Source: Patulibacter sp. (GTDB lineage Bacteria; Actinomycetota; Thermoleophilia; Solirubrobacterales; Solirubrobacteraceae). Taken from it: DNA of 64,000 nucleotides. Shown here one piece after another: positions 1 to 7,380 of the stretch; positions within the stretch are counted from its first letter, which is position 1, and each line of letters starts with the position of its first letter. Below the pieces are notes generated by a model. It had not been told where the DNA came from and searched no databases. It worked only from the letters and a program-made list of their open reading frames with translations. Where the stretch lies: the NCBI RefSeq assembly GCF_030655195.1, contig NZ_JAURWA010000044.1, positions 1 to 64,000 of the forward strand, written 5' to 3'. A program made the position numbers and the translations under genes.

Positions 1-33
1 ACCGCGGGCGTCGACGTCGACCTGCGCCGCTGA
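1..33 (+). CDS. C-terminal end of an unidentified protein (partial)
   Basis: The window opens inside an open frame whose last ten codons all end in G or C, followed by TGA at 31-33. This matches the codon bias of the window, and a GC hairpin (46-79) follows directly. Only ten residues (TAGVDVDLRR) are visible, so no family can be assigned. It would be the last gene of a rightward unit converging on the TRAP binding-protein gene. Confidence 0.45.
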   Translation, partial: TAGVDVDLRR

Positions 34-45
34 GCGCCACGGCCG

Positions 46-79
46 GGCGGTCCGTCGGCGCTGCGGCCGTCGGACCGCC
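46..79 (+). terminator. GC-rich hairpin downstream of the partial gene
   Basis: Arms GGCGGTCCG (46-54) and CGGACCGCC (71-79) are perfect complements of 9 bp around a 16-nt loop. The hairpin starts 12 nt after the TGA of the partial gene. There is no T-tract, as with the other candidate terminators of this window. Confidence 0.5.
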
Positions 80-126
80 GGAGCGGGTGGCCGCCGGGGC
101 GGCCGGGGTCCGCGGACACCGGCCGC

Positions 127-142
127 GGGCCGTGTTCGGCCC
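127..142 (-). terminator. Hairpin after the first TRAP binding-protein gene
   Basis: GGGCCG and CGGCCC are separated by a TGTT loop, forming a 6-bp stem about 10 nt beyond the stop codon at 153. It is small and has no T-tract, so function is inferred from position only. Confidence 0.35.
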
Positions 143-152
143 CGGTCGCTCC

Positions 153-1277
153 TCAGCGCGAGGAGGAGCCCGACGCCGCGCAGCGCTTCACGCCGGTCTG
201 GTAGTCGGAGTACTTCTTCTCGGCGGCCGCGACCTTGGCCTTGTACTCGGTGTAGAACGCGTCGGCGTCGGTCCCCTTCACGTCCTTCTTCCACGCGGCG
301 TCGACCCCGGCCTTGCCCGCGGCGGAGATCTTCTGGACCTCGGCGTCGGGGAGGACCGTCAGCTCGCCGCCGGCCGCCTTGACCGCCTTGCAGGAGACGT
401 CGTCGAACTGCGCCTCGATCTCGGCGATCTTCTTCGGGGTCTCCGCGTTGACCTCCTGGATGACCTTCTGCTGCTCGGGCGTCAGGCCGTCCCAGCGCTT
501 CTTGCTGATCGCCAGGGAGTTGACCGTCGAGACGCCGATGCCGAGGTCCGTGAAGTGCTTGGCGACCTCGGGGAACTTCAGCGGCCCCACGAAGCTGAAC
601 GGGATGCCGTAGACGCCGTTGACCAGCCCACGCTCGACGGAGCCGTAGATCTCGGCGAGCTCGATGTTGACGAGGTTGGCGCCGGCGGACTGCATGACGC
701 GGCTGCCGCGGTCGTTGGCGCGGATGCGCTTGCCGCGCAGATCCGCGGCGGAGCGCACGGGGTCCTTCGTCGACAGCGCGGAGCTCGCGCCGATGCTGAA
801 CGAGAGCGGGACGAGGCCCTGCTGCTCCCACTCCTTGCGCACCGGGTGCGCCTCGTCGGCTCCGAAGGTCGCCAGGGCCTCGGAGACGGCCGGGGCGTTC
901 GAGCTCTCGAACGGCAGCTCGCCGACGCTGGTCAGCGGGAACCGGCCGGCGTAGACGGTGGGCAGCACCTGGGAGACGTCGGCCCGGCCGTCCTTGAGGC
1001 CCTCGATGGTCTCCGTGGCCTTCAGCAGCGTCGCGTCCCAGTAGCGGTCGAACTTCAGCGAGCCGGCGGAGCGCTTCTCCACCTCGTCGAGCCACCAGGT
1101 CCAGAGCTGGCCGATCGAGGTCTGCTCGCCCGCCATGTAGGAGAACTTCAGCGTCGCCTGGCCGTCGCCACCCCCGGAGGAGCTGCTCGAGCCGCCGCAG
1201 CCGGCGACGGCGGCGCTCATGGCGAGGGCGGAGGCGACGGCGAGCCAGCGTCGGCGGAGGGGATGGGATCGGGGCAC
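153..1277 (-). CDS. dctP: TRAP transporter substrate-binding lipoprotein, DctP type (paralog 1)
   Basis: Extracytoplasmic receptor of a tripartite (TRAP) transporter, 374 aa. I chose the GTG at 1277 because AAGGA lies 8 nt upstream; a longer in-frame ATG at 1394 would put non-coding-like, Arg/Pro-rich sequence in front of the signal peptide. The N-terminus has a basic region, a hydrophobic stretch and lipobox VAGC with Cys at residue 27, then a Ser/Gly linker, so it should be a lipoprotein. The DctP fold follows, and LRGKRIR near residues 180-186 holds the Arg position that binds substrate carboxylates in this family. It is about half identical by eye to the second receptor at 7381-8520. The only DctQM permease in the window is 2.7 kb away, and an operator-like site lies about 55 nt upstream. 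Confidence 0.9.
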   Translation of the reverse strand: MPRSHPLRRRWLAVASALAMSAAVAGCGGSSSSSGGGDGQATLKFSYMAGEQTSIGQLWTWWLDEVEKRSAGSLKFDRYWDATLLKATETIEGLKDGRADVSQVLPTVYAGRFPLTSVGELPFESSNAPAVSEALATFGADEAHPVRKEWEQQGLVPLSFSIGASSALSTKDPVRSAADLRGKRIRANDRGSRVMQSAGANLVNIELAEIYGSVERGLVNGVYGIPFSFVGPLKFPEVAKHFTDLGIGVSTVNSLAISKKRWDGLTPEQQKVIQEVNAETPKKIAEIEAQFDDVSCKAVKAAGGELTVLPDAEVQKISAAGKAGVDAAWKKDVKGTDADAFYTEYKAKVAAAEKKYSDYQTGVKRCAASGSSSR

Positions 1278-1330
1278 GGGGTGGTCCTTCGGTCGGGTCT
1301 GGGGGATGAGCGGCCTGGGCCTATTCCTGA

Positions 1331-1342
1331 TAACTATTTCCT
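1331..1342 (-). promoter_or_regulatory. Degenerate copy of the shared operator upstream of dctP paralog 1
   Basis: Forward TAACTATTTCCT keeps the TAACTAT half of the TAACWATGATCA site but not the GATCA half. It lies 54-65 nt upstream of the GTG at 1277. No convincing -35/-10 pair could be placed around it. Confidence 0.4.
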
Positions 1343-1404
1343 GCGGTAGGGCGCAGTTCACCGGTTCCGCCCGGCGAGACCTCCGGAGAGGCATCCTGCG
1401 CTGC

Positions 1405-1421
1405 TACTGTGATCATTGTTA
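1405..1421 (+). promoter_or_regulatory. Extended -10 with exact shared operator TGATCATTGTTA
   Basis: TGC followed by TACTGT (1405-1410) resembles an extended -10 element. It is directly followed by TGATCATTGTTA (1410-1421), the exact reverse of TAACAATGATCA found upstream of the aldehyde dehydrogenase at 22331. It would drive the alpha/beta hydrolase whose ATG is at 1470, and binding here would block the start point. Confidence 0.6.
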
Positions 1422-1469
1422 CACGAAACGTGGTGCCCGACGCAAGGGCGGATCGAGGAACGAGGAGCG

Positions 1470-2348
1470 ATGTTCAAAGGCTTCACCCGGCGCAGGATCG
1501 ACGTGGGCGATGTCGAGATCGAGTGCGTGGTCGGCGGTGCGGGACCGGCGGTGCTCCTCCTCCACGGCTACCCGCAGCGACTGGAGCAGTGGGCGGACCT
1601 CGCCCCGCTGCTGACCGGGAGCTTCACCGTGGTCTGCGCGGACCTGCGCGGCTACGGTGCGTCGTCGAAGCCCGCCGACACCGGGGGGACGTACAGCTTC
1701 CGCGCGATGGCGGCCGACCTGCTCGCCGTCATGACCGAGCTGGGCCTCGACCGCTTCGCCGTCGTCGGCCACGACCGCGGGGGCCGCGTCGCCCACCGGC
1801 TCGCGCTCGACGCCCCCGGACGGGTGACCGCCCTGGTGCCGTGCGACGTCGTCCCCACCCTGGCGATGTACACCGACGTCGACCGCGAGCGCGCCGCCCG
1901 CTACTGGCAGTGGTACTTCCTGCCCCTGCCCGCGCCGTTCCCGGAGCGCCTGATCGGCGCCGACCCGGACTACTACTTCGAGAACTGCCTCGTCAGCAAC
2001 GGCGGAGTCGGGCTCGAAGAGGGGTACGGCGCGCCGCAGCTGGCGGCCTACCGCGAGGCCTGGCGCGACCCCGCGATGATCCACGCGTCCTGCGCCGACT
2101 ACCGCGCCGGGGCCACCGTCGACCTCGAGCACGACCGCGCCGACCTGGACGCTCCGGTCGCCTGTCCGACCCTGGCGGTCTGGGGCGGCGAGGGCCTCCT
2201 GAAGGACCTCTTCGACGTCGAGGCGCAGTGGCGCGCGCGGTGCACCGACGTGCGCGGCGTCGCCGCACCGGGCGGGCACTTCTTCCCGGAGCAGGCGCCG
2301 GCGTTCCTCGCGGAGACCCTGACCGCGTTCCTCACGCCGGACGCCTGA
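1470..2348 (+). CDS. Alpha/beta hydrolase of the haloacetate/fluoroacetate dehalogenase family
   Basis: 292 aa. ATG at 1470 has GAGGAG just upstream. The sequence follows fluoroacetate dehalogenase with nearly constant numbering offset: nucleophile Asp102 in GHDRGGR, carboxylate-binding Arg103 and Arg106, acid Asp126 in CDVVPT, and a C-terminal GGHFFPE histidine. The cap has YWQWYF (145-150) and LPAPFPERLIGADPD. In the known enzymes the halide pocket is His-Trp-Tyr; here the His position is Gln147 while Trp148 and a Tyr near 211 remain. The family is therefore secure, but activity on fluoroacetate is doubtful, and a chloro-acid or an ester-type substrate is possible. It is divergent from a TRAP receptor and carries an exact copy of the shared operator, which suggests that it processes an imported organic acid. 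Confidence 0.8.
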   Translation: MFKGFTRRRIDVGDVEIECVVGGAGPAVLLLHGYPQRLEQWADLAPLLTGSFTVVCADLRGYGASSKPADTGGTYSFRAMAADLLAVMTELGLDRFAVVGHDRGGRVAHRLALDAPGRVTALVPCDVVPTLAMYTDVDRERAARYWQWYFLPLPAPFPERLIGADPDYYFENCLVSNGGVGLEEGYGAPQLAAYREAWRDPAMIHASCADYRAGATVDLEHDRADLDAPVACPTLAVWGGEGLLKDLFDVEAQWRARCTDVRGVAAPGGHFFPEQAPAFLAETLTAFLTPDA

Positions 2349-2354
2349 GCGCGG

Positions 2355-3143
2355 TCAGTGCGGCGCGGTCGCGGTGATCCCGCCGTCGATCGCCTGCACC
2401 GTGCCGGTGATCCAGCGCGCCTCGTCCGAGGCCAGGAAGACCGCGTAGGCCGCGACGTCCCCGGGGTCGCCCATCCGGCCGAGCGGGATCGTCGCCTCGC
2501 GGCGGCGCAGCGCGTCCTGCGCCCCGTCGCCGTGCCGGGCGAGGAACGCCTGCTCGACCAGCGGCGTGCGGATCGGGCCCGGGGCGATCGCGTTGACGCG
2601 CACCCCCGCCGACGCGTACTCCACGGCGAGCTGGCGGGTCAGGGCCACGACGCCGCCCTTGGCCGCGGCGTAGGCCGGGATGTTGGGCAGGCCGACGAGC
2701 CCGGCGATGCTCGCCTGCAGCACGACGCGGCCGTCGCCCCGCTCGATCATGTGCGGGAGGACGGCGCGGGCCGAGAGGAAGACGCCCGTCAGGTTGACCG
2801 CGAGCACCCGGTCCCACGCCGCCGGGTCGAGCTCGTGCGCCGCCCCCTCCCCCGGGATCCCCGCGTTGGCGACCAGGACGTCGACGTGCCCGAAGGCGGA
2901 GATCGCGGTGGCCACGGCGTCGGCGAGCTGCCCCTCGTCGGTGACGTCGGCGGAGAGGCCCCGAGCCCGTCCGCCCGCCTCGGCGATGGCCACCGCGGCG
3001 GCGGCTGCCGCGACCCCGTCGCGGTCCAGGCACGTGACGGCCGCCCCGGCCGCTGCCAGGGCCTCGGCCGTCGCGCGCCCGAGCCCCGAGCCTGCGCCGG
3101 TGACGACCGCCGAGCGGCCGTGGAGCCGGGCCTCCGGGGTCAC
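2355..3143 (-). CDS. Short-chain dehydrogenase/reductase (SDR)
   Basis: 262 aa classical SDR: NAD(P)-binding TGAGSGLG near residue 14, NAG motif, Ser in the SIAG segment and the YAAAK catalytic pair. It ends in a C-terminal ITGTVQAIDGG segment, as in FabG-like enzymes. The GTG start at 3143 overlaps the TGA of the aldolase gene by 4 bp, with no clear ribosome site, so translation is probably coupled. It is the last gene of the DctQ-DctM-aldolase-SDR unit and converges with the hydrolase gene 6 bp away. Its pairing with a class II aldolase suggests oxidation or reduction of a hydroxylated acid or sugar-like intermediate; the substrate is not evident. Confidence 0.85.
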   Translation of the reverse strand: MTPEARLHGRSAVVTGAGSGLGRATAEALAAAGAAVTCLDRDGVAAAAAAVAIAEAGGRARGLSADVTDEGQLADAVATAISAFGHVDVLVANAGIPGEGAAHELDPAAWDRVLAVNLTGVFLSARAVLPHMIERGDGRVVLQASIAGLVGLPNIPAYAAAKGGVVALTRQLAVEYASAGVRVNAIAPGPIRTPLVEQAFLARHGDGAQDALRRREATIPLGRMGDPGDVAAYAVFLASDEARWITGTVQAIDGGITATAPH

Positions 3144-3853
3144 GCCGCCGGGGCCGGCACGACGACCTGGCCGTCGTAGCAGCGCTCGCCCTTGCGGACC
3201 ATCAGGTCCCACGCCAGCTGCAGGTAGTTCGCCTTCGTCAGCAGCTTCTGCACCGCCTCGGCGTGGTCGTCGGGCATGGTCGGGACCTCCTTGTCGCCCG
3301 ACAGGGACACGTCCAGCCGGCAGGCGTAGTCGAACGTGACGTGCAGCCCGGCGGCCTCGGCGATCGTCGCCCCGAGGGTGATCGCCCCGTGCCACGGGAT
3401 GATGATCGCGACGTCGCCGTCCTTCATCGCCGGGGCGATCGCGTCGATCTCGTCGTCCGGGGCGATCGCCGTGCGCCCGTGGAAGTACGTCGACATGTTG
3501 TGGAGCATCCGCGGCTCGCGGCCGAACGCCGACTGCGCCGTGACCCAGTAGCCGTGGGTGTGGACGATCGCGCCGACGTCGGGCCGCAGGCCGTAGATGC
3601 CGTGGTGGAAGCCGATCCCGGGGCTGACGACCACGTCGGGGTCGACCGAGCGGCCCTCGAAGTCCAGCAGGACGATGTCGTCGAGCTGCATCTCCTCGAA
3701 GGTGCGGCTCAGCCTGTTGGTCCAGTACCGCTCCTCCCCGGGCACGCGGACGCTGACGTGCCCGCCGATCGACGGCCCGAGGCCGTTGGCGGCGAGCCCT
3801 CGGCACGCCTGGAGGACGAGCTGCTGTTCCTGGGACGGGGTGGTGACGGTCAT
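3140..3853 (-). CDS. Class II aldolase/adducin-family protein
   Basis: 237 aa, the usual size of L-fuculose-phosphate/ribulose-phosphate 4-epimerase-type class II aldolases. Zinc-ligand histidines are visible in HTHGYW (near residue 93) and in WHGAITLG (near 155), and FHHGIYGL precedes them. ATG at 3853 is preceded by AGAGGAA; an earlier in-frame ATG 27 nt upstream has no such site. It follows the TRAP permease genes after a 96-bp gap with a hairpin, and is translationally coupled to the SDR. It could cleave a C-C bond of an imported hydroxy- or oxo-acid or decarboxylate it, since this fold includes both activities. Confidence 0.82.
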   Translation of the reverse strand: MTVTTPSQEQQLVLQACRGLAANGLGPSIGGHVSVRVPGEERYWTNRLSRTFEEMQLDDIVLLDFEGRSVDPDVVVSPGIGFHHGIYGLRPDVGAIVHTHGYWVTAQSAFGREPRMLHNMSTYFHGRTAIAPDDEIDAIAPAMKDGDVAIIIPWHGAITLGATIAEAAGLHVTFDYACRLDVSLSGDKEVPTMPDDHAEAVQKLLTKANYLQLAWDLMVRKGERCYDGQVVVPAPAA

Positions 3854-3913
3854 GGATTCCTCTGCGGTGGGCACGACCACGGGGCCGCGCGTCGGGGGGG
3901 ACGGTGCTGCGGG

Positions 3914-3944
3914 GGCGGGCCGGCGCCGGAGCGCGCGGCCCGCC
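3914..3944 (-). terminator. Intercistronic hairpin between dctM and the aldolase gene
   Basis: GGCGGGCCG (3914-3922) pairs with CGGCCCGCC (3936-3944), a perfect 9-bp stem about 6 nt past the dctM stop. Because the next genes lie on the same strand without another visible promoter, it may attenuate rather than end transcription. Confidence 0.5.
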
Positions 3945-3949
3945 GGGGG

Positions 3950-5413
3950 TCACTTCGTGTCGGACGCCAGCTCGGGGAGCCAGGTGACGAGCTCGGGGAA
4001 GACCACGATGAGCGCGACGACGCAGAGCTCCGCGACGATGAACGGGAAGACCCCGCGGAAGACGTCCTCGATCTTCGCTTCCTTGACGACCCCTGAGACG
4101 AGGTAGACGTTCAGCCCGAACGGCGGCGTCAGCAGGCCGACCTCGACCATCTTCACGGCGAGGATCCCGTACCAGAGGCCGCTGAACCCGAGGTCGGTGA
4201 CCACGGGGTAGGTCAGCGGCATCGTCAGCAGCAGGATCGACATGCCGTCGAGCAGCGCGCCGAGGACGAGCAGCACCAGCAGGATGATCAGGATCACGAC
4301 GTACTTGTTGACGTCGAGGCCGACGATCCACTCCGTCAGCTCGTTCGGCACCCGGGCCGTGACGAGGAACAGCGTGAAGATCGAGCCGCCGATCAGGAGC
4401 GCGAACAGCATGCTCGTGTTCGCCGAGGTCTCCCGCAGCGCCGAGGTCAGCGACCGGCGGAGCCCCAGCGGGGTGCGGCCGCTGCGCAGCAGCAGGACGA
4501 TGAACGCCACGAGCGCGCCGACCGCACCGGCCTCGGTCTCCGTGAAGACGCCGCCGTAGATGCCGCCGAGGACGACGACGAAGATGATCGCGATGTAGCC
4601 GACGGACTCGAGCTCCTGCAGGCGCTGGGCGCGCGTGGGACGCAGGGCGGCGACGCCGCCACCGGGGCCCAGCTCGACCGCGGGCTCGTCGCGGGGGGCG
4701 ACCGGGTCCGGGTCGGCCTCCATGGCCGCCACGGCCGCCCCCGCGGGGGTCGGCGTCGCCTCGGGCGGCGCCGTGGCGTGGTCCTTGTCGATGTGCTTCG
4801 CGCCGCCGCCGACGGTGGCCATGATCACGATCGTCACGATGTAGGCGATCGCGGTGATGATCCCCGGGATGATCGCGGCGAGCAGGAGCTGGCCCACGGA
4901 CTCGTTGGTGATCACGCCGTAGATGACGAGCACGATGCTCGGCGGGATCAGGACGCCGAGGGTGCCCGACGCGGCGACGATCGACGCCGCGAACTTCAGG
5001 GCGTAGCCGTGCCGGCGCATCTCGCCGACGCAGAGCTTGCCGAGGGTCGCGACGGCCGCGGCGCTGGAACCCGTCACGGCGGAGAAGCCGGCGGCGGAGA
5101 GGACGGTGGCGATGCCCAGGCCGCCCGGCAGCTTCCGGGTGGCCCGGGCGGCGAGGTCGAAGACGTTCCCCAGCACCCCCGCGTTGGCGACGAGCACCCC
5201 CATCAGGATGAACATCGGGATCACGACCAGGGTGTAGGTCGAGGTCGCCTGGTAGGCGGCCGAGGAGAGCGTCGCGGCGGTCTGCTCGAGGCCGTTGTCG
5301 AGGAACAGGCCGGTCACGCCGCCGCCCGCGAGGGCGACGGCGACCGGCATCTCGGCGGCGAGGAGGAAGACGAACACCCCGAGCGCCATCAGGACCATCA
5401 GGGTGGTGTTCAC
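3950..5413 (-). CDS. dctM: TRAP transporter large permease, DctM type, with extended central loop
   Basis: 487 aa polytopic membrane protein, longer than the about 430 aa usual for DctM. GTG at 5413 overlaps the dctQ stop (GTGA) and has GGAGGTG upstream. It shows the family's repeated glycine-rich helices, for example GSSAAAVATLGK and GTLGVLIPPSIVLVIYG, and PLTYPVVTDLGF-like segments in the C-terminal half. Between residues about 208 and 278 there is an inserted loop rich in Pro, Ala and acidic residues (PEATPTPAGAAVAAMEADPD and onward), which explains the extra length. With DctQ it forms the sodium- or proton-coupled permease for organic anions. It is the only such permease in the window, although two receptors are present. 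Confidence 0.93.
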   Translation of the reverse strand: MNTTLMVLMALGVFVFLLAAEMPVAVALAGGGVTGLFLDNGLEQTAATLSSAAYQATSTYTLVVIPMFILMGVLVANAGVLGNVFDLAARATRKLPGGLGIATVLSAAGFSAVTGSSAAAVATLGKLCVGEMRRHGYALKFAASIVAASGTLGVLIPPSIVLVIYGVITNESVGQLLLAAIIPGIITAIAYIVTIVIMATVGGGAKHIDKDHATAPPEATPTPAGAAVAAMEADPDPVAPRDEPAVELGPGGGVAALRPTRAQRLQELESVGYIAIIFVVVLGGIYGGVFTETEAGAVGALVAFIVLLLRSGRTPLGLRRSLTSALRETSANTSMLFALLIGGSIFTLFLVTARVPNELTEWIVGLDVNKYVVILIILLVLLVLGALLDGMSILLLTMPLTYPVVTDLGFSGLWYGILAVKMVEVGLLTPPFGLNVYLVSGVVKEAKIEDVFRGVFPFIVAELCVVALIVVFPELVTWLPELASDTK

Positions 5414-5967
5414 GAGACGAGCACCTCCGGTGCGTCGGCGGGGTTGGCGTCGGGGTCGGTGTCCCGGGGATCCGGACCGCCCGCGCGCAGGGCCTTGAGG
5501 TCGTCCACGAGGCGGAAGGCGACGTGCAGGGCGAAGAGCAGGAAGCCGAGCGGCACGAGGATGCGCGCCGGCCACGTGTGGATGGCGACGAACCCGGGGG
5601 TCACGTCGTTCTCGTCGATCGCGACGAGCGCGCGGTCGGCCGACTCCCAGGTGATCCAGAGCAGCAGGGCCGTCACGACGACGCCGCCCAGCGCACGGAC
5701 GGCGAGCCGGGGCCGCAGCGGCAGGCGGCTGGTGACCAGCGACGTGCGGACGTGCGTCAGGGTCTGCTCCGCGTAGCCGAGCCCGAGGACGACGGCGCCA
5801 AGGAGCAGCAGCGGCGCGACCTCGACCGCGCCCTCGATCGACTTGTCGGTGATCGCCCGGCGGACGACGTCCGCCACGGTGATGGCCATGAGGATGATCA
5901 GTGCGCAGGCCGCGAGAGCCGCGAGGGCCCCGGAGAGGCCGCGCACGAGCGTTCGTACTCGTTCCAC
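5410..5967 (-). CDS. dctQ: TRAP transporter small permease, DctQ type
   Basis: 185 aa with four predicted membrane segments, the first in ALAALAACALIILMAITVAD, and the conserved short loops of DctQ. I place the start at GTG 5967, with AAGGA eight nt upstream. An ATG at 6051 in the same frame would lie inside the operator region and lacks a ribosome site. It is the first gene of the unit dctQ-dctM-aldolase-SDR. A TTGACA/TATTAA promoter with a shared operator copy sits 78-119 nt upstream. Confidence 0.9.
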   Translation of the reverse strand: MERVRTLVRGLSGALAALAACALIILMAITVADVVRRAITDKSIEGAVEVAPLLLLGAVVLGLGYAEQTLTHVRTSLVTSRLPLRPRLAVRALGGVVVTALLLWITWESADRALVAIDENDVTPGFVAIHTWPARILVPLGFLLFALHVAFRLVDDLKALRAGGPDPRDTDPDANPADAPEVLVS

Positions 5968-6044
5968 GTGCTCGTTCCTTCGTTGGGGGACGCCGGCCGG
6001 GACCGTCGGGACGGTCGCCGCGGGCGCTTGCGCGCCCTTCCGGG

Positions 6045-6086
6045 TATTCATGATGATTAATAGCCGGGTGACGGCCGACGTGTCAA
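6045..6086 (-). promoter_or_regulatory. Promoter and operator of the dctQM-aldolase-SDR unit
   Basis: Read on the minus strand: TTGACA (6086-6081), 18-nt spacer, TATTAA (6062-6057), then directly TCATCATGAATA (6056-6045). The last element matches about 9 of 12 positions of TGATCATWGTTA. The site covers the expected start point, consistent with repression. Confidence 0.65.
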
Positions 6087-6119
6087 GTGATCGCCGTCAC
6101 GCCACGCCTTGAGCGCCCC

Positions 6120-7340
6120 TCAGGGCGCGGCGACGACGTGCCCGGGGCCCAGCGCCTCGACGTCCGGGGCCCCGAGCAGCATCAGCGCCGTGCGGACCTC
6201 CGCCGCGAACAGCGTCATCGCCCGTGCCGCACCGGCCTCGCCGCCCGCGCCCAGTCCGTGCACGATCGGCCGGCCGACCAGGCACGCGCGGGCACCGAGC
6301 GCCAGCGCCTTGACGACGTCGCTCCCGCGGCGGACGCCGCCGTCGAGGTAGACCTCCAGCGCGTCACCGACCTCGTCGACGACCGCCGGGAGCCGACTGA
6401 TCGAGGACGCGGCGTGGTCGAGCTGCCGACCGCCGTGGTTGGACACCACGACGGCGTCGGCCCCGAGCTGGACCGCGCGCCGGGCGTCGAGCGGGTGGAG
6501 GATGCCCTTGACCACGAGCGGCCCCGTCCAGGCCGCGCGCAGCTCTGCGAGGTCCTCCCACGTCGCCGACGGGTCGAACTGCGCGTCGACGTAGCCCGCG
6601 ACGCTGACCGCGTCGCCGCCCGCGGGCCCCTCGGCGACGTTGGCGGCGGTGATCCGCGGGCGGCGCAGCAGGTCGGCGGTCCACCGCGGATGACGCACGC
6701 CCTCGAGGACCGTCCGCGGGGTCAGCCGGGGCGGCAGGCCGAAGCCGTTGCGACGGTCCCGGTGCCGCTCAGCCGAGCGGGGCACGTCGACGGTGACGAC
6801 CAGGGCCTCGGCGCCGGCCGCCGCGGCGCGGTCCAGCAGCGCCCGCACCACCCCGCGGTCGCGCCAGAGGTAGGTCTGGAACCACAGGGGCCCCGGAGTG
6901 GCCGCGGCGACCTCCTCGATCGCGTACGAGGACATCGCCGCGAGGACGTAGACCGAGTCCGCGCCGTGCAGCGCGCGGGCCAGCGCGATCTCGCCGTCGT
7001 GGTGGACGAGCCCGCAGAGCCCGGTGGGCGCCCCCAGGACGGGAAGTCCGACGCGCCGCCCCAGCACGGTGGTCCCGTGATCGACGCCCGAGACGTCGAC
7101 CAGCGTGCGCGGGAGGAGGGCCAGCGCGTCGAGGTCCTCGACGTTGCGTCGCACGGTGCGCTCGTCGTTGGCGCCGCCCTCGACGAACTCGTAGATCACC
7201 TTCGGCAGGGCCCGCCGCGACGCCTCGCGCAGCTCGTCGACGCTGCCCGCCCGGGCGACGCGGCGGCCGGCCGCGTCGCCCGACCGGGTGCGGAGGTCGC
7301 GTCCCGCCTGCCGGATCAGAGGACCCAGGACGCCGCTCAC
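6120..7340 (-). CDS. FMN-dependent 2-hydroxyacid oxidase/dehydrogenase (lactate/mandelate/glycolate oxidase family)
   Basis: 406 aa. Hallmarks of the family are in order: YEFVEGGAND near residue 35 (active-site Tyr region), QTYLWRDRG (substrate and FMN contacts), TVDVPRSAERHRDRRNGF, KGI (Lys contacting N1/O2 of FMN), and the catalytic SNHGGRQLD with His and Arg. The C-terminal LDGGVRRGSDVVKALALGA loop binds FMN phosphate. GTG 7340 is 40 nt past the stop of the second dctP and has no strong ribosome site. It oxidises a 2-hydroxyacid to a 2-oxoacid. The receptor gene upstream and the divergent ThDP enzyme suggest import, oxidation and then C-C cleavage of that acid. Lactate, glycolate and mandelate-like substrates are all possible. 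Confidence 0.88.
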   Translation of the reverse strand: MSGVLGPLIRQAGRDLRTRSGDAAGRRVARAGSVDELREASRRALPKVIYEFVEGGANDERTVRRNVEDLDALALLPRTLVDVSGVDHGTTVLGRRVGLPVLGAPTGLCGLVHHDGEIALARALHGADSVYVLAAMSSYAIEEVAAATPGPLWFQTYLWRDRGVVRALLDRAAAAGAEALVVTVDVPRSAERHRDRRNGFGLPPRLTPRTVLEGVRHPRWTADLLRRPRITAANVAEGPAGGDAVSVAGYVDAQFDPSATWEDLAELRAAWTGPLVVKGILHPLDARRAVQLGADAVVVSNHGGRQLDHAASSISRLPAVVDEVGDALEVYLDGGVRRGSDVVKALALGARACLVGRPIVHGLGAGGEAGAARAMTLFAAEVRTALMLLGAPDVEALGPGHVVAAP

Positions 7341-7380
7341 GCGGCACGCCCCGGGGCCGGCCCGCCGCGCCCGGTGCGAC

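Noticed and set aside
1419-2279. An antisense open frame over the dehalogenase-like hydrolase gene
   Set aside because: The plus-strand protein has complete family motifs, while the minus-strand translation is low-complexity and matches nothing recognisable.
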